From contig NZ_JAVJSQ010000005.1 in NCBI RefSeq assembly GCF_040219335.1, positions 248,001 to 312,000 on the forward strand: a stretch of DNA of 64,000 nt, read 5' to 3'. Positions 50,236-60,034 of this stretch are shown here, one piece after another. The position numbers and the translations under genes are program-made. Source of the DNA: Gimesia sp. GTDB lineage: Bacteria; Planctomycetota; Planctomycetia; Planctomycetales; Planctomycetaceae. Position 1 is the stretch's first letter, and the number at the start of each line of letters is the position of its first letter. Below the pieces are notes generated by a model, which was given only the letters and a program-made list of their open reading frames with translations, was not told where the DNA came from and did not search any database.

Positions 50236-52746
50236 TTAATGGTTGAACAGGAACTCTTTTGTATTGATGATCACCCAGATAAGATCTTCATAGGCCTGTT
50301 TCTCAGCCTGTTCGAGAGATAATTTCCTGGGATCTGCCTTCGACTGATTCCGTTTTTTCTGCAGATGAGCCAGCCCTGTCTCAAGTTCATTTTCATTGGG
50401 AGATCGCGAAAGAGCATGCAGATACAGCTCTTTGATGCGTGTCTGATCGTCCCTGTTTTTGTCACGGGCCAGCTGGACTGCCTGGCCGTCAGAGGCGGAA
50501 AGAATCTGTTGGATCGTATCGGAGTTGATCAGATGCAGGCTTTGTGCCAGATCCGCATTGGCGGTGCGCTCACATTCACAGGCCGTGTCCATCTGCGGCC
50601 GACCAAAGACCCGCAGAAAAAATGACTCGACGTTGGCTGAATCATCGGGTAAGGCGACTGCCCGAACTCCCACCGGCTGGTGATTGAAATTGTTCTTAGA
50701 ACCCGCAACATCATTCATCGCATCCAGCATCATCTCGGCTGGCAGCCGTCGAGGATAGTAGCGCGCGTAATTCTGCTCATCACTTTGATTGTACTGATTC
50801 GGAAAAGAGCTGAGTTGATAGGTTCGGCTGTTACAGATGGTGCGGCAGATCGCTTTCAGGTCATAATTCGATTTGACGAATGATTCTGCCAGCTGATTCA
50901 AGAGTTCAGGGTGCGTGGCCGGATTTGTGATCCGAATGTCATCTTCTGGTTCTACCAGACCTCTGCCGAAAAAATGTTTCCAGTAACGATTCACCAGCAT
51001 TTTGGCAAAGAAGGGGTTCTCGGGATCTGTGACCCAGTTAGCCAGATCGATACGCGGATCCCGTTCAGCAGGGATGTCCAGGGCTGCTCCATCCAGGGGT
51101 GTTGGTTTGAGTTCCCGATTGGTATTCGGGTTTTTGGCAACCGCGACGATTCGTTTATGGTAAACGATGTCGTCTTCCGGCAGCTTATAAACTTCTTTGC
51201 GTCCCAGTGTGTTGAAGAATGCCTGAAATCCGTAGAAATCGTCCTGGCTCCATTTTTCATAGGGGTGATGGTGGCACTGCGCACATTGAATGCGGACCCC
51301 CAGGAAAACCTGGGCGATGTCTGACATCTGATCTTTGGGATCTTTAACGGCTCGGTACCATGAGACGGCAGGATTAGTTCCCGACTTGCCTCGGGCTGTA
51401 ATCAGCTCTGTCACGAATTCGTCATAAGGTTTGTTCGTGGCCAGACTGGTGCGGATCCAGGCATGAAAGCCGAATGTCTCCCGGGCAACCTGTTCCAGAT
51501 TTCCACCAGCCTTGTTGCGTAATATGCCTGCCCATTTAGACGCGAACAGATCTGCGTAACCCGAACTGTCCAGCAGCTCGTCGATCTTCCGTGCTCGTTT
51601 ATCGGGACTCTGATCAGCCAGAAAAGATTGTGTCTGCTCTAAAGTGGGGATCCGCCCTGTGATATCCAGAGTCACCCTGCGGAGAAAGGTGGAATCATCA
51701 CATCGTTCTGAAGGGGGAAGTCCGAGCACTTTCAGCTTCGCAAAAACATGCTGGTCGATAAAGTTCTCTGGAGTTGGCAAGTCAGGCGTGGGTTGGCCTA
51801 GAGGAATGGTCGTCATAAAAACGGCGACCTGTTCCTGGAAACGGATCATGATTGATGTTGTGCCGGTCTGGTCTTTTAATGTCACCAGTCCATGCTTGTC
51901 GACTGCTGCCATCTTAGGCTGGTTTGGTTTGAATTCCGCCAGACGGGTAATGTCCTGTTTCGTTCCATCAGAGAAATAAGCAGTGACGACCAGTTGCTGT
52001 GTAGCCTGTTTGGGCAGGACACGGACTTGAGGAAATATTTCGATGTGCGTCACCGTTGGTTCTTTTTCCGGATCATACCGCATCCCTTCTCGGATCCAGC
52101 GGGCGATCAGTCTGATTTCTGCTCCATCCGCCTTGAACCGACTTCCTCCACCATGAGGTACTGTACCAGCCGCTTTTTGTAACAAGAGACTGGTTTCTGG
52201 TGCTGCCGGGTTAATCCGGCGTCCAAGAGATTCTTTCGTGATGTACTCAAAGTCATTGCCCGGTTCAAAACCCAGTAAAGACAAATGGAAGTTGTTTTTC
52301 CCAGAAGGCGTGCCATGGCAGGCGCCACTGTTACAACCACCCCGCGTGAGTTGCGGGATGACGTCATTGTAAAAGCTGACCGGACGACGCTGTTCGAACG
52401 AAGAAACGCGTACCGGGATTTTGAGGAAACGTTTCGAATCCAGAGAGGCGGTAATGGTAGCAGACCCGTTGGACAGGGGGCTGACATATCCGGTGGGGCT
52501 GACCAAAGCGATACCCTCTGGTTCAACCTGATATTTCACACTCCGCGTGACATCGCTTAAGGAACCCGACTGGTCTTTGTGTGTGATTAATAATTGCTGA
52601 CGGGCATCGGGATCTGATAATTCAATCCCCTGGTCCTGATTCGGCAGATAGACTTCCAACTCAGCCGCATGGGAAGATTTCTCCAGCCTCCCCAAGAGGA
52701 TGCCTGCGAATAAAACAATCAGCAGAAAATAATGCTTCAATTTCAT
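50236..52746 (-). CDS. Cytochrome-like/Ig-like/DUF1549/DUF1553 exported protein
   Basis: 836 residues from the ATG at 52746 (GGGAAG upstream; clean signal peptide YFLLIVLFAGILLGRL). A GTG at 52782 is longer. A Big2-like Ig domain (about 30-120, GYVSPLSNGSATITASL) precedes a cysteine motif of the CX4CH form, CNSGACHG, rather than the usual CX2CH. A second Ig-like stretch follows, then DUF1549 (RRVTLDITGRIPTLEQ) with CAQCHHHPYEKW, and DUF1553 (NPFFAKMLVNRYWKHFFGRG; FGRPQMDTACECERTANADLAQSL). This is the second of four such loci in the window. A DUF1501 gene is divergent 207 bases away rather than downstream. Confidence 0.92.
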   Translation of the reverse strand: MKLKHYFLLIVLFAGILLGRLEKSSHAAELEVYLPNQDQGIELSDPDARQQLLITHKDQSGSLSDVTRSVKYQVEPEGIALVSPTGYVSPLSNGSATITASLDSKRFLKIPVRVSSFEQRRPVSFYNDVIPQLTRGGCNSGACHGTPSGKNNFHLSLLGFEPGNDFEYITKESLGRRINPAAPETSLLLQKAAGTVPHGGGSRFKADGAEIRLIARWIREGMRYDPEKEPTVTHIEIFPQVRVLPKQATQQLVVTAYFSDGTKQDITRLAEFKPNQPKMAAVDKHGLVTLKDQTGTTSIMIRFQEQVAVFMTTIPLGQPTPDLPTPENFIDQHVFAKLKVLGLPPSERCDDSTFLRRVTLDITGRIPTLEQTQSFLADQSPDKRARKIDELLDSSGYADLFASKWAGILRNKAGGNLEQVARETFGFHAWIRTSLATNKPYDEFVTELITARGKSGTNPAVSWYRAVKDPKDQMSDIAQVFLGVRIQCAQCHHHPYEKWSQDDFYGFQAFFNTLGRKEVYKLPEDDIVYHKRIVAVAKNPNTNRELKPTPLDGAALDIPAERDPRIDLANWVTDPENPFFAKMLVNRYWKHFFGRGLVEPEDDIRITNPATHPELLNQLAESFVKSNYDLKAICRTICNSRTYQLSSFPNQYNQSDEQNYARYYPRRLPAEMMLDAMNDVAGSKNNFNHQPVGVRAVALPDDSANVESFFLRVFGRPQMDTACECERTANADLAQSLHLINSDTIQQILSASDGQAVQLARDKNRDDQTRIKELYLHALSRSPNENELETGLAHLQKKRNQSKADPRKLSLEQAEKQAYEDLIWVIINTKEFLFNH

Positions 52747-52953
52747 CGATCTTCCCAAGATATCTGGAATCTGGAGGTTCACCCGGAGTGACTCTGTAAA
52801 TAGCTCCTTAACTGGTCTGCCAATCAGTATTTAGGGGATGGCAGTCAGTTTTAGAATGAATTCCGGGAGAATCTGAAATTAAATTGAACTTGAATTTCTA
52901 TTCTAAACGATGCAATATACATTACAATACGTTGATGCGTACTTGTTAAGAAA

Positions 52954-54420
52954 ATGCTCAGACGGCAATATTTCGATCGGGATGATGAATTCATGAGTGC
53001 CAAATCCAGAAATCAGCGTTGTGCAGGACCGATGAAACGTCGCACCTTCCTGGAAATCGGTGGGGCAAGTATGCTTGGTCTGAGTATGACTGATTTGCTC
53101 CGTCAGCAGGCACTTGCCAGTCCTACTGGAAACGCAACTGACGATACGGCCGTGATTTTCGTCTGGTTGCCGGGTGGCCCCCCTCATATGGAAACATATG
53201 ATATGAAGCCGGGGGCACCAGTCGAGTACCGTGGGGAATATTCACCGATTCATACTAATGTTCCCGGTCTCGACGTCTGCCAGATGCTGCCACAGCATGC
53301 GAAAATTGCAGACAAGTTTACGTTGATTCGTTCGATTCATCATGAGTTTGCCGATCATGGTGGCGGACATAAGCGGCTCATGACCGGCCGTGTTCCTGCA
53401 ACTCCAGTGGGCACAATTAATGACGCCCCAGCTGTAAATACAATTGTGAAGAAAATGCTGGAGCAACCGGGGAATGAAATGCCGGTCTGTGTGACTGAGG
53501 TTGACTCTTCCCGTGCGTCCATTGATACCTTTGCTATGGGGCCCGCTTATCTGGGACCATCATCAACTCCATTTATGGTAGCCGGCAACCCCAGCGATCC
53601 CGATTTCAAAGTACAGAATATCGGCGTGAAATCAGCGATGGAAACGCGGCTCGATGACCGAATTGCCATGCTGAAGGGGATCGATAATTTCCGTCGTGAT
53701 GTAGACAAAAGTGGTTCGATGGAAGCCATGGACAGTTTTAACCGTCAGGCCATCGACATGTTGACCAGTGAAAAAGTCCGTCGGGCTTTTGACCTTTCAC
53801 AGGAACCCAAGGAAGTCCGTGATCGATATGGCTGGAATGCGTACGGTCAACGGGCTGTATTAGGTCGGCGTCTGGTCGAGTCAGGTGTCAGGTTTGTCAC
53901 GATGGTCTGGGAACATCCATTCCCGGGGAGTAAAACTCCCAAGACGGCAGCTTATAACTGGGACTCTCACGCTGTGAATGCGCATCTCTTCAAGGACTGC
54001 GAATGGCGACTGCATCCCTATGACCAGGCCGTTTCTGCTCTGATCGAAGACCTCTATCAACGGGGACTCGACCGACGAGTTCTGCTGGTAGTGACGGGCG
54101 AGTTTGGTCGGACTCCGAAGCTTTCAGTTCAGCGGGGAACTCAGACTGGTGTCATGCAGCCCGGTCGAGACCACTGGCCCAAAGCGATGTCAGTACTGGT
54201 TTCCGGAGGTGGAATGCAGACCGGTCAGGTGATCGGCGCGACCAACCCGAAAGGGGAATACCCGGTCGAACGCCGCCTGACTCCCAACGATCTCTGGGCC
54301 ACCGTTTATCGGCACCTGGGAATTGACCATGAGCATATCCTGCACGATTTGCAGGGTCGTCCGGTTCCCATTCTGCCCTTCGGAAAGCCGATACGCGAAC
54401 TGCAGCCAGTGTCTGCCTGA
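52954..54420 (+). CDS. DUF1501 exported protein
   Basis: 488 residues. The N-terminal CAGPMKRRTFLEIGGASMLGLS is a Tat-type twin-arginine leader of the kind common in planctomycete DUF1501 proteins, where a C-x-G-x-x-RR-x-FL pattern is usual. ATGs at 52954 and 52993 both keep it. DUF1501 marks: AVIFVWLPGGPPHMETYDMKP, HHEFADHGGGHKRLMTG, RYGWNAYGQRAVLGRRLVE and VTGEFGRTPKL. It is probably periplasmic and acts with the divergent DUF1549/DUF1553 protein. Enzymatic activity is unassigned in the family. Confidence 0.92.
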   Translation: MLRRQYFDRDDEFMSAKSRNQRCAGPMKRRTFLEIGGASMLGLSMTDLLRQQALASPTGNATDDTAVIFVWLPGGPPHMETYDMKPGAPVEYRGEYSPIHTNVPGLDVCQMLPQHAKIADKFTLIRSIHHEFADHGGGHKRLMTGRVPATPVGTINDAPAVNTIVKKMLEQPGNEMPVCVTEVDSSRASIDTFAMGPAYLGPSSTPFMVAGNPSDPDFKVQNIGVKSAMETRLDDRIAMLKGIDNFRRDVDKSGSMEAMDSFNRQAIDMLTSEKVRRAFDLSQEPKEVRDRYGWNAYGQRAVLGRRLVESGVRFVTMVWEHPFPGSKTPKTAAYNWDSHAVNAHLFKDCEWRLHPYDQAVSALIEDLYQRGLDRRVLLVVTGEFGRTPKLSVQRGTQTGVMQPGRDHWPKAMSVLVSGGGMQTGQVIGATNPKGEYPVERRLTPNDLWATVYRHLGIDHEHILHDLQGRPVPILPFGKPIRELQPVSA

Positions 54421-54559
54421 GCAGTCAGTGAGCGTACTTTTCAATCCTGTATTTAAATCAGAGGGACGGTGCGCCTTCCGCTGACCCTGTTACTAGTTGC
54501 GACCCTGAGAGTTCACTGCTATCGTGGTAATTCAAAAACTCTCGAAGGGATCGAACGTG

Positions 54560-55936
54560 ATGTCGCAGTCGTCAGATTCAATTACGCAAACATGGAAAAT
54601 TCCGCTCCGTGAGACAGTCGATGTGGCTGTGATCGGTGGTGGTTCGGCTGGTGTGGCTGCAGCGACTGCTGCTGCCCGGAACGGAGCGTCCACTGTGCTG
54701 GTCGAACGCTATGGTTTCCTGGGAGGCACATCGACGGCGGGAATGGTTGGTCCTTTCATGACCTCCTACACGCCGGACGGGAAGCGGCAACTGGTGGCCG
54801 GTATCTTTCAGGAAGTCATCGATAAAATGGTCCAGATGGGCGGGGCCGTCGATCCCTCTACGACAGAAGCTGGTTCTGCCTGGGCTTCTTTTATTGATCT
54901 CGGACATGCCAATGTGACCCCCTTTAGTGTCGAAGCACTGAAAATGGCGGCCCTGGAAATGGTCTGTGAGGCAGGGGCACGGATCCGGTTCCATACCTCG
55001 TTTGTCGATGTGGTGATGCGGGATCAGCAGATTGATGGGATTGTGATTCTGGATAAGGCCGGTCTGGGACTGCTCCGGGCGCGAACTGTGATTGATACCT
55101 CCGGCGATGGCGATATCGCTGCCAAGGCCGGAGCCCCCTTTGAAGTGGGACGTAAGGCGGACGGCAAAATGATGCCGGTGACGCTGTTTCTGACGATTGG
55201 CAATGTCAATGACGAACGTGTAATTGCCTGGATGAAGGAGCATGAAGTTCTGCATCCGGGGGAGCGGTTGTTTGAATGTATTGTCAAACAGGCCCGGGAA
55301 AGCGGTGACTGGACGCTGGAACGCGAGTTCCTGAATATTTATCGTGAGCCGACACCGGGGCAGTGGCGGGTCAACACGACCCGTGTCCAGAACGTGGATG
55401 GTACGAATCCCGATGATCTGTCCCGGGCGGAAATCGAGAGTCGGCGTCAGGCATGGGAACTGATTCGATTTTTCCGATCCCATTGTCCCGGCCTGGAAAA
55501 TGCACAACTGCTGGCTACGGGAACTCAAGTCGGAGTCAGGGAAACACGTCATATTCTGGGGGACTATGTGCTCAATGGGGCTGATGTGCTCGAAGGGCGG
55601 AAGTTCGATGATTCAATTGCCCAGTGCTCTTATCCGATCGACATTCACGACCCCCAGGGACCCCGGGGAAGGCTGGAAGGGATTCACGCCGATCATTATG
55701 AAATCCCCTATCGCTGCCTGGTGCCACGCGATGTGGAGAACCTCCTGGTGGCCGGCCGTCCGATTTCAGCAGATCACGAAGGGGCCGCATCAGCGAGAGT
55801 GATTCCTCCCTGCTATGCCACCGGTCAGGCTGCGGGGACAGCAGCGAGCCTGGCAATCAGGCAGGGAGTAACCCCGCGCGACGTGGATGTCGACCAGTTA
55901 AGAACGACATTAAGCGAGCAGGGAGCCATTGTCTGA
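54560..55936 (+). CDS. FAD-dependent oxidoreductase (PF12831-type)
   Basis: 458 residues from the ATG at 54560, with GAAGGGA about 10 bases upstream (a GTG at 54524 is longer). The N-terminal FAD motif VDVAVIGGGSAGVAAATAAA is followed by VLVERYGFLGGTSTAGMVGP. The C-terminal NLLVAGRPISADHEGAASAR and CYATGQAAGTAASLAI close the FAD site. This subfamily is widespread in planctomycetes beside sugar-catabolic genes, and its substrates are mostly unknown. The Gfo/Idh/MocA oxidoreductase follows 76 bases on, so a joint carbohydrate oxidation pathway is plausible. Confidence 0.9.
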   Translation: MSQSSDSITQTWKIPLRETVDVAVIGGGSAGVAAATAAARNGASTVLVERYGFLGGTSTAGMVGPFMTSYTPDGKRQLVAGIFQEVIDKMVQMGGAVDPSTTEAGSAWASFIDLGHANVTPFSVEALKMAALEMVCEAGARIRFHTSFVDVVMRDQQIDGIVILDKAGLGLLRARTVIDTSGDGDIAAKAGAPFEVGRKADGKMMPVTLFLTIGNVNDERVIAWMKEHEVLHPGERLFECIVKQARESGDWTLEREFLNIYREPTPGQWRVNTTRVQNVDGTNPDDLSRAEIESRRQAWELIRFFRSHCPGLENAQLLATGTQVGVRETRHILGDYVLNGADVLEGRKFDDSIAQCSYPIDIHDPQGPRGRLEGIHADHYEIPYRCLVPRDVENLLVAGRPISADHEGAASARVIPPCYATGQAAGTAASLAIRQGVTPRDVDVDQLRTTLSEQGAIV

Positions 55937-56012
55937 GTTCGACTTCAGACCAACCGAATGCCACTGAGTGCGACTTCTGAATTAACAGTAAAACCAGGAA
56001 GCGAGGTAACCC

Positions 56013-57020
56013 GTGAGTCAGTCAAAGGCGGTTCGATGGGGCGTGATAGGGCTAGGATGGTTCGGTGAAGTTCATGCCGATAATCTGGCAGAGATGCCGG
56101 ATATTGAATTGACCGCACTCTGTACTCGCAGACCAGACCGATTGAACGAAGTAGCCGACCGGCTGAATGTATCGAGACGCTACACGGACTATCACGAATT
56201 GCTGGCCGACCCTGATATCGATGTGGTGAGTATTACCACCCACATTTATGATCACCGTGAAATCGCCATTGATGCCTTGCGGAGTGGTAAGCATGTTTTG
56301 CTGGAAAAACCGATGGCGCCCACACTAGCGGACTGCGAGCTGATTCTGGAAGCTACCGATGCGTCAGACGGATTATTCATGGTGGGGCACATCTGCCGGT
56401 TTGATCCCCGAGTGACTATCGCGAAGCAGGCGATCGAAGAGGGACGGATCGGAAATATCATTTCGATGCATGCCCGTCGCAATCTGTCGAAGGCCATTGG
56501 AGAAACGGTGCTCGATGATATTTCGGCACTGATGGGCGATGGAATTCATGATGCGGACCTGATGCTCTGGTTCAGTCAGGCAAATGTCTCCACGGTCTAT
56601 GCTCAGGAAGTCCATCCCGGCAAGAACAAATTTGCGGATGCCGGCTGGTCGATTGCCAGGTTGGACAGTGGTGCGGTCGCTGTGGTTGAGTCGGTCTGGC
56701 ATTTGCCGGAATCCACTCCGTTTACGATTGATGCCCGTATGGAAATCATCGGCACGGAGGGGGCGCTCTACATCAACTGTGGTGAGGCGGGCCTGGCGAT
56801 ACACGATGCGCAGGGTGTGAAACTGCCCGATACGATGTACTGGCCCCGTCCCCTGGGGAATTATTTTGGAGTGTTAAAGGAAGAGTTGCGCTATTTTGCC
56901 AACTGCGTCCGCAAGGGTGAATCACCTCAGCGGATCACACCCGCTGAATCTGCTGCCGCTGTCGCCTGGATGGAAGCAGCTACGGAGTCGGCACGCACAG
57001 GGACGGTCATTACATTTTGA
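56013..57020 (+). CDS. Gfo/Idh/MocA-family NAD(P)-dependent oxidoreductase
   Basis: 335 residues (GTG start, GAGG about 7 bases upstream). The Rossmann motif is GVIGLGWFGEVHADNL, followed by ALCTRRPDRL. The signature EKP is present in LLEKPMAPTLADC, and GDGIHDADLMLW provides the conserved His/Asp of the active site. The C-terminal alpha/beta substrate domain is intact. The family oxidises or epimerises sugars, inositols or pseudosugars; the precise substrate cannot be read. It probably works with the FAD oxidoreductase immediately upstream. Confidence 0.91.
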   Translation: MSQSKAVRWGVIGLGWFGEVHADNLAEMPDIELTALCTRRPDRLNEVADRLNVSRRYTDYHELLADPDIDVVSITTHIYDHREIAIDALRSGKHVLLEKPMAPTLADCELILEATDASDGLFMVGHICRFDPRVTIAKQAIEEGRIGNIISMHARRNLSKAIGETVLDDISALMGDGIHDADLMLWFSQANVSTVYAQEVHPGKNKFADAGWSIARLDSGAVAVVESVWHLPESTPFTIDARMEIIGTEGALYINCGEAGLAIHDAQGVKLPDTMYWPRPLGNYFGVLKEELRYFANCVRKGESPQRITPAESAAAVAWMEAATESARTGTVITF

Positions 57021-57364
57021 TCTGTCACTATGCTGAAGGACAGGTAATGGGATCATGCCGGTTATGCATTTCGCGTAACTTAATCGGGGTCAGAGCGAAA
57101 CAAACATCCACATACGAGCTCAAAAGCGGGACAGAGCGTCTCTCTTGAGAGATTCTACTGGATTTTTCGCAAATATCTTAGTATTATATATTAAATGCTC
57201 GTTGATCTGACTTTGATTTTATCTCACTGAGTGAGATACGAGTTTTCTCGCCTGAATTCTCTCCTGATGTGTAAGTTTTAAATACTTGCATCCTCAAATT
57301 TAACACACACATTTTCACTGTGATTTTTCTGGTTCTATCCAGTTAGAACACCGATGGTAATTGT
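57021..57364. other. AT-rich intergenic region before the DUF1549 gene
   Basis: 344 bases, markedly AT-rich after 57170. Apart from the palindrome at 57220-57238, I see no gene, no clear promoter hexamers and no terminator. Confidence 0.55.
57220..57238. promoter_or_regulatory. 19-bp perfect palindrome, candidate operator
   Basis: TATCTCACTGAGTGAGATA: arms TATCTCACT and AGTGAGATA around a central G. It lies 126 bases upstream of the cytochrome/DUF1549 gene in an AT-rich region, where a regulator site or a leader hairpin would be expected. No cognate regulator gene is adjacent. Confidence 0.5.
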
Positions 57365-59998
57365 ATGATTGATATGAAAAGACGAATTCTCTGTTTGCTA
57401 GTTCTCATATCAGCAGTCGCGCTGACGACACCGGCCCAAGCCAACCCGGCTAATCGGCAGGCATTTGTTCGCTACTTTGGCAAATACCTGGCACAGGGAC
57501 TGAATTCCTGTGGTACCTGTCATGTGGGCGATCATGCAGAAGGTGCTGAATCTCTGGACGATTTTCCGCACAATCCCTTCGGGAATCAGTTGCGTGAAAC
57601 CGCAGACAAACTGCTGGAGCAAAATCAGGACGCGGATCTGGCTCTGCGACTGAAACTGATCGCCGATCAGGATGCCGACGGCGATGGCTTTACAAACCTG
57701 CAGGAAGTTCTCAGCGGGACTGCACCCGGTGATAAAACAAAATTCCCGGCTGCTGTCTCGAAGAAAAAAATGGAACAGTTGACGGCAGAGTTTAACGAAT
57801 TCCAGAACCGCTATGCCTGGAAACCCTTTAAGCCAGTTCGTCGTCCGGAAGTTCCGGTGGTGGCCGACGTCAACTGGCCGCGGAATCCCATCGATCAATT
57901 CATTGCTGCCGGTCACGAACAGAAAGGTTTGAAACGCGCTGCGGAAGCCAGTCCAGAAGTTTTACTGCGTCGGGTTTATCTCGACTTGATTGGCTTGAAT
58001 CCAACACCTGAGGAAATCCGCGCGTTTCTGGAAGACGCCAAGACGAACGACAAGGCTTATGAAGCGGTCGTTGATCGCCTGTTGAATCACCCCGCTTACG
58101 GCGAGCGTTGGGGCCGGCACTGGATGGATGTCTGGCGTTACAGCGACTGGGCCGGTTACAAGGATGCCCTGCGTGTGAGCCAGCGACATATCTGGCACTG
58201 GCGCGACTGGATTATTGAATCGCTCAATGCCGAAAAATCTTACGATCAGATGCTGACCGAAATGCTGGCAGCAGACGAACTGAAGCCGGATGACTGGGAT
58301 ACACTTCGGGCAACCGGTTATCTGGCACGCAATTACCACGCGGAACGCGACCAGTGGATGGATGACGTCGTCAAACATACGTCTCAGGCATTCCTGGGAA
58401 TTACCGTCGGGTGTGCGAAATGCCACGATCACATGTATGATCCAATCAAGCAGACTGAATACTATCAGATGCGGGCTATTTTCGAACCGTATCACGTTCG
58501 CACGGATCGTGTGGAAGGCGTACTGGATGTCTCTAAAAACGGGATTCCTCGTGCCTACGATCGCTCCTTGACGTCGAAAACCTGGTTCCTGGAAGCCGGC
58601 GACGAGCGACGTCCGGTAAAAGACAAAAGTATTACTCCGGGAGTGCCCGAATTCCTGGGGGGCAAATATGAAGTCGAGCCGGTCTCACTGCCGCTGGTAG
58701 CCAGTCAGCCTGCACAGCGTGAGTTTGTCAAACAGGATCTGCTCGATCAGGCCAGAGGGGCTATGGAGCAGGCTAAGGCACCGGAACAGCGGGCTGCTGC
58801 AGAAAGTGCACTGGCAGTACTCGAAGCTCAGTTTGCTATCGAAGCGATAGAAGTAGCCGGCGACAAAAAATCGGATGCCTGGAAAACGGCAGCACAGAAT
58901 CTGGTGAAGTTGCAGCGTGAGGCAGCCGTTGAAGAGGCCCAATGGGAATTAACTTCTGCTATCCAACAGCAGGAACAGGCCACCGCGGCGCTCAAGAAAG
59001 CTGAGAAAGGAAAGAAGAAATCGAGTATCAGCAAAGCGAAGCAGCAGTTGAAAAAAGCGGAGCAGGCTCACAAGGCGGCAGAAACTCAACTCAAAAAAGC
59101 AGAGGATGCAGCCAAAGAGAAACCGACAACGAAATATACACCGCGTAAACAGTCCAAGTATCCGGAAAGCAGCACAGGACGTCGACTGGCGTTTGCCCGC
59201 TGGCTGACCGATCGTCAAAATCCGTTGACGGCCCGTGTGGCGATGAATCATATCTGGTTGCGACATTTTGGTCAGCCGATAGTTCCAACCGTCAATGAGT
59301 ATGGCGGAAACGGCCGTGAACCGACTCACCCCGCATTACTTGACTGGCTGGCAGCAGAATTCATGGATCGCGAGTGGAGCATGAAAGAGATGCACCGGTT
59401 GATCGTCACCAGTGCAACTTATCGAATGGCAGGGACTGGCGCCCCGGAAAACCATGCGATCGACCCCGATAATCTTTTCCTCTGGAAAAAATCGGCGCGG
59501 CGGATGGAAGGTGAAATCGTGCGGGATAACCTGCTTTACATTCCCGGTCGACTCGACGCTGCGATGGGAGGCCCGGACATTGATAACCACCAGGCCCAGG
59601 ATTCACGTCGTAAGAGTATCTATCTCCGGCACGCACATGAAAAACTGGTTGAGTTCGTACAGATCTTTGATGGTCCCAGTGTTTCTGAGTGTTATATGCG
59701 GGAGACGAGTGTGCAACCGCATCAGGCACTGGCGCTGGCCAACAGCAAACTGACCTTTCTGGCGAGCGAAGCCCTGGCCTCTCAAATTGAAGAGAAGAGC
59801 ACCGGGGATATGGATGCATTTATCGAAGAGGCTTACCTGCGAATTCTCTCGCGTCGGCCGGATGAAGTTGAGCATCAGCTCTGTCGAGAATATCTGCTGG
59901 CGTCTGTCAAGGCAGAGGGCAGTCAACCGACCAGGGATCAGTATGAAAAACTGATTACCGTATTATTCAACCATAATGATTTTGTCACGATTCGCTGA
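57365..59998 (+). CDS. Cytochrome c/EF-hand-like/DUF1549/DUF1553 exported protein
   Basis: 877 residues (ATG at 57365; a second ATG three codons on). A signal peptide (ILCLLVLISAVALTTPAQA) is followed by one haem motif CGTCH and a calcium-loop-like DQDADGDGFTNLQE (about 101-114). DUF1549 (RRVYLDLIGLNPTPEEIRAF; YGERWGRHWMDVWRYSDW) carries CAKCHDHMYDP. An unusually long Ala/Lys/Glu coiled coil (about 455-595) separates it from DUF1553 (ARWLTDRQNPLTARVAMNHIW). It resembles the 30343-33114 protein but has a different N-terminus. The DUF1501 gene follows 36 bases on, so they form an operon. Confidence 0.92.
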   Translation: MIDMKRRILCLLVLISAVALTTPAQANPANRQAFVRYFGKYLAQGLNSCGTCHVGDHAEGAESLDDFPHNPFGNQLRETADKLLEQNQDADLALRLKLIADQDADGDGFTNLQEVLSGTAPGDKTKFPAAVSKKKMEQLTAEFNEFQNRYAWKPFKPVRRPEVPVVADVNWPRNPIDQFIAAGHEQKGLKRAAEASPEVLLRRVYLDLIGLNPTPEEIRAFLEDAKTNDKAYEAVVDRLLNHPAYGERWGRHWMDVWRYSDWAGYKDALRVSQRHIWHWRDWIIESLNAEKSYDQMLTEMLAADELKPDDWDTLRATGYLARNYHAERDQWMDDVVKHTSQAFLGITVGCAKCHDHMYDPIKQTEYYQMRAIFEPYHVRTDRVEGVLDVSKNGIPRAYDRSLTSKTWFLEAGDERRPVKDKSITPGVPEFLGGKYEVEPVSLPLVASQPAQREFVKQDLLDQARGAMEQAKAPEQRAAAESALAVLEAQFAIEAIEVAGDKKSDAWKTAAQNLVKLQREAAVEEAQWELTSAIQQQEQATAALKKAEKGKKKSSISKAKQQLKKAEQAHKAAETQLKKAEDAAKEKPTTKYTPRKQSKYPESSTGRRLAFARWLTDRQNPLTARVAMNHIWLRHFGQPIVPTVNEYGGNGREPTHPALLDWLAAEFMDREWSMKEMHRLIVTSATYRMAGTGAPENHAIDPDNLFLWKKSARRMEGEIVRDNLLYIPGRLDAAMGGPDIDNHQAQDSRRKSIYLRHAHEKLVEFVQIFDGPSVSECYMRETSVQPHQALALANSKLTFLASEALASQIEEKSTGDMDAFIEEAYLRILSRRPDEVEHQLCREYLLASVKAEGSQPTRDQYEKLITVLFNHNDFVTIR

Positions 59999-60034
59999 TG
60001 AATCCTGACCCGAATGGGATTGGAAAGTAATAGA

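Noticed and set aside
54578-55552. 324-codon open frame on the minus strand
   Set aside because: It lies wholly antisense to the FAD oxidoreductase, whose motifs and codon pattern are clear. The antisense translation shows no domain and has a low-complexity basic character.
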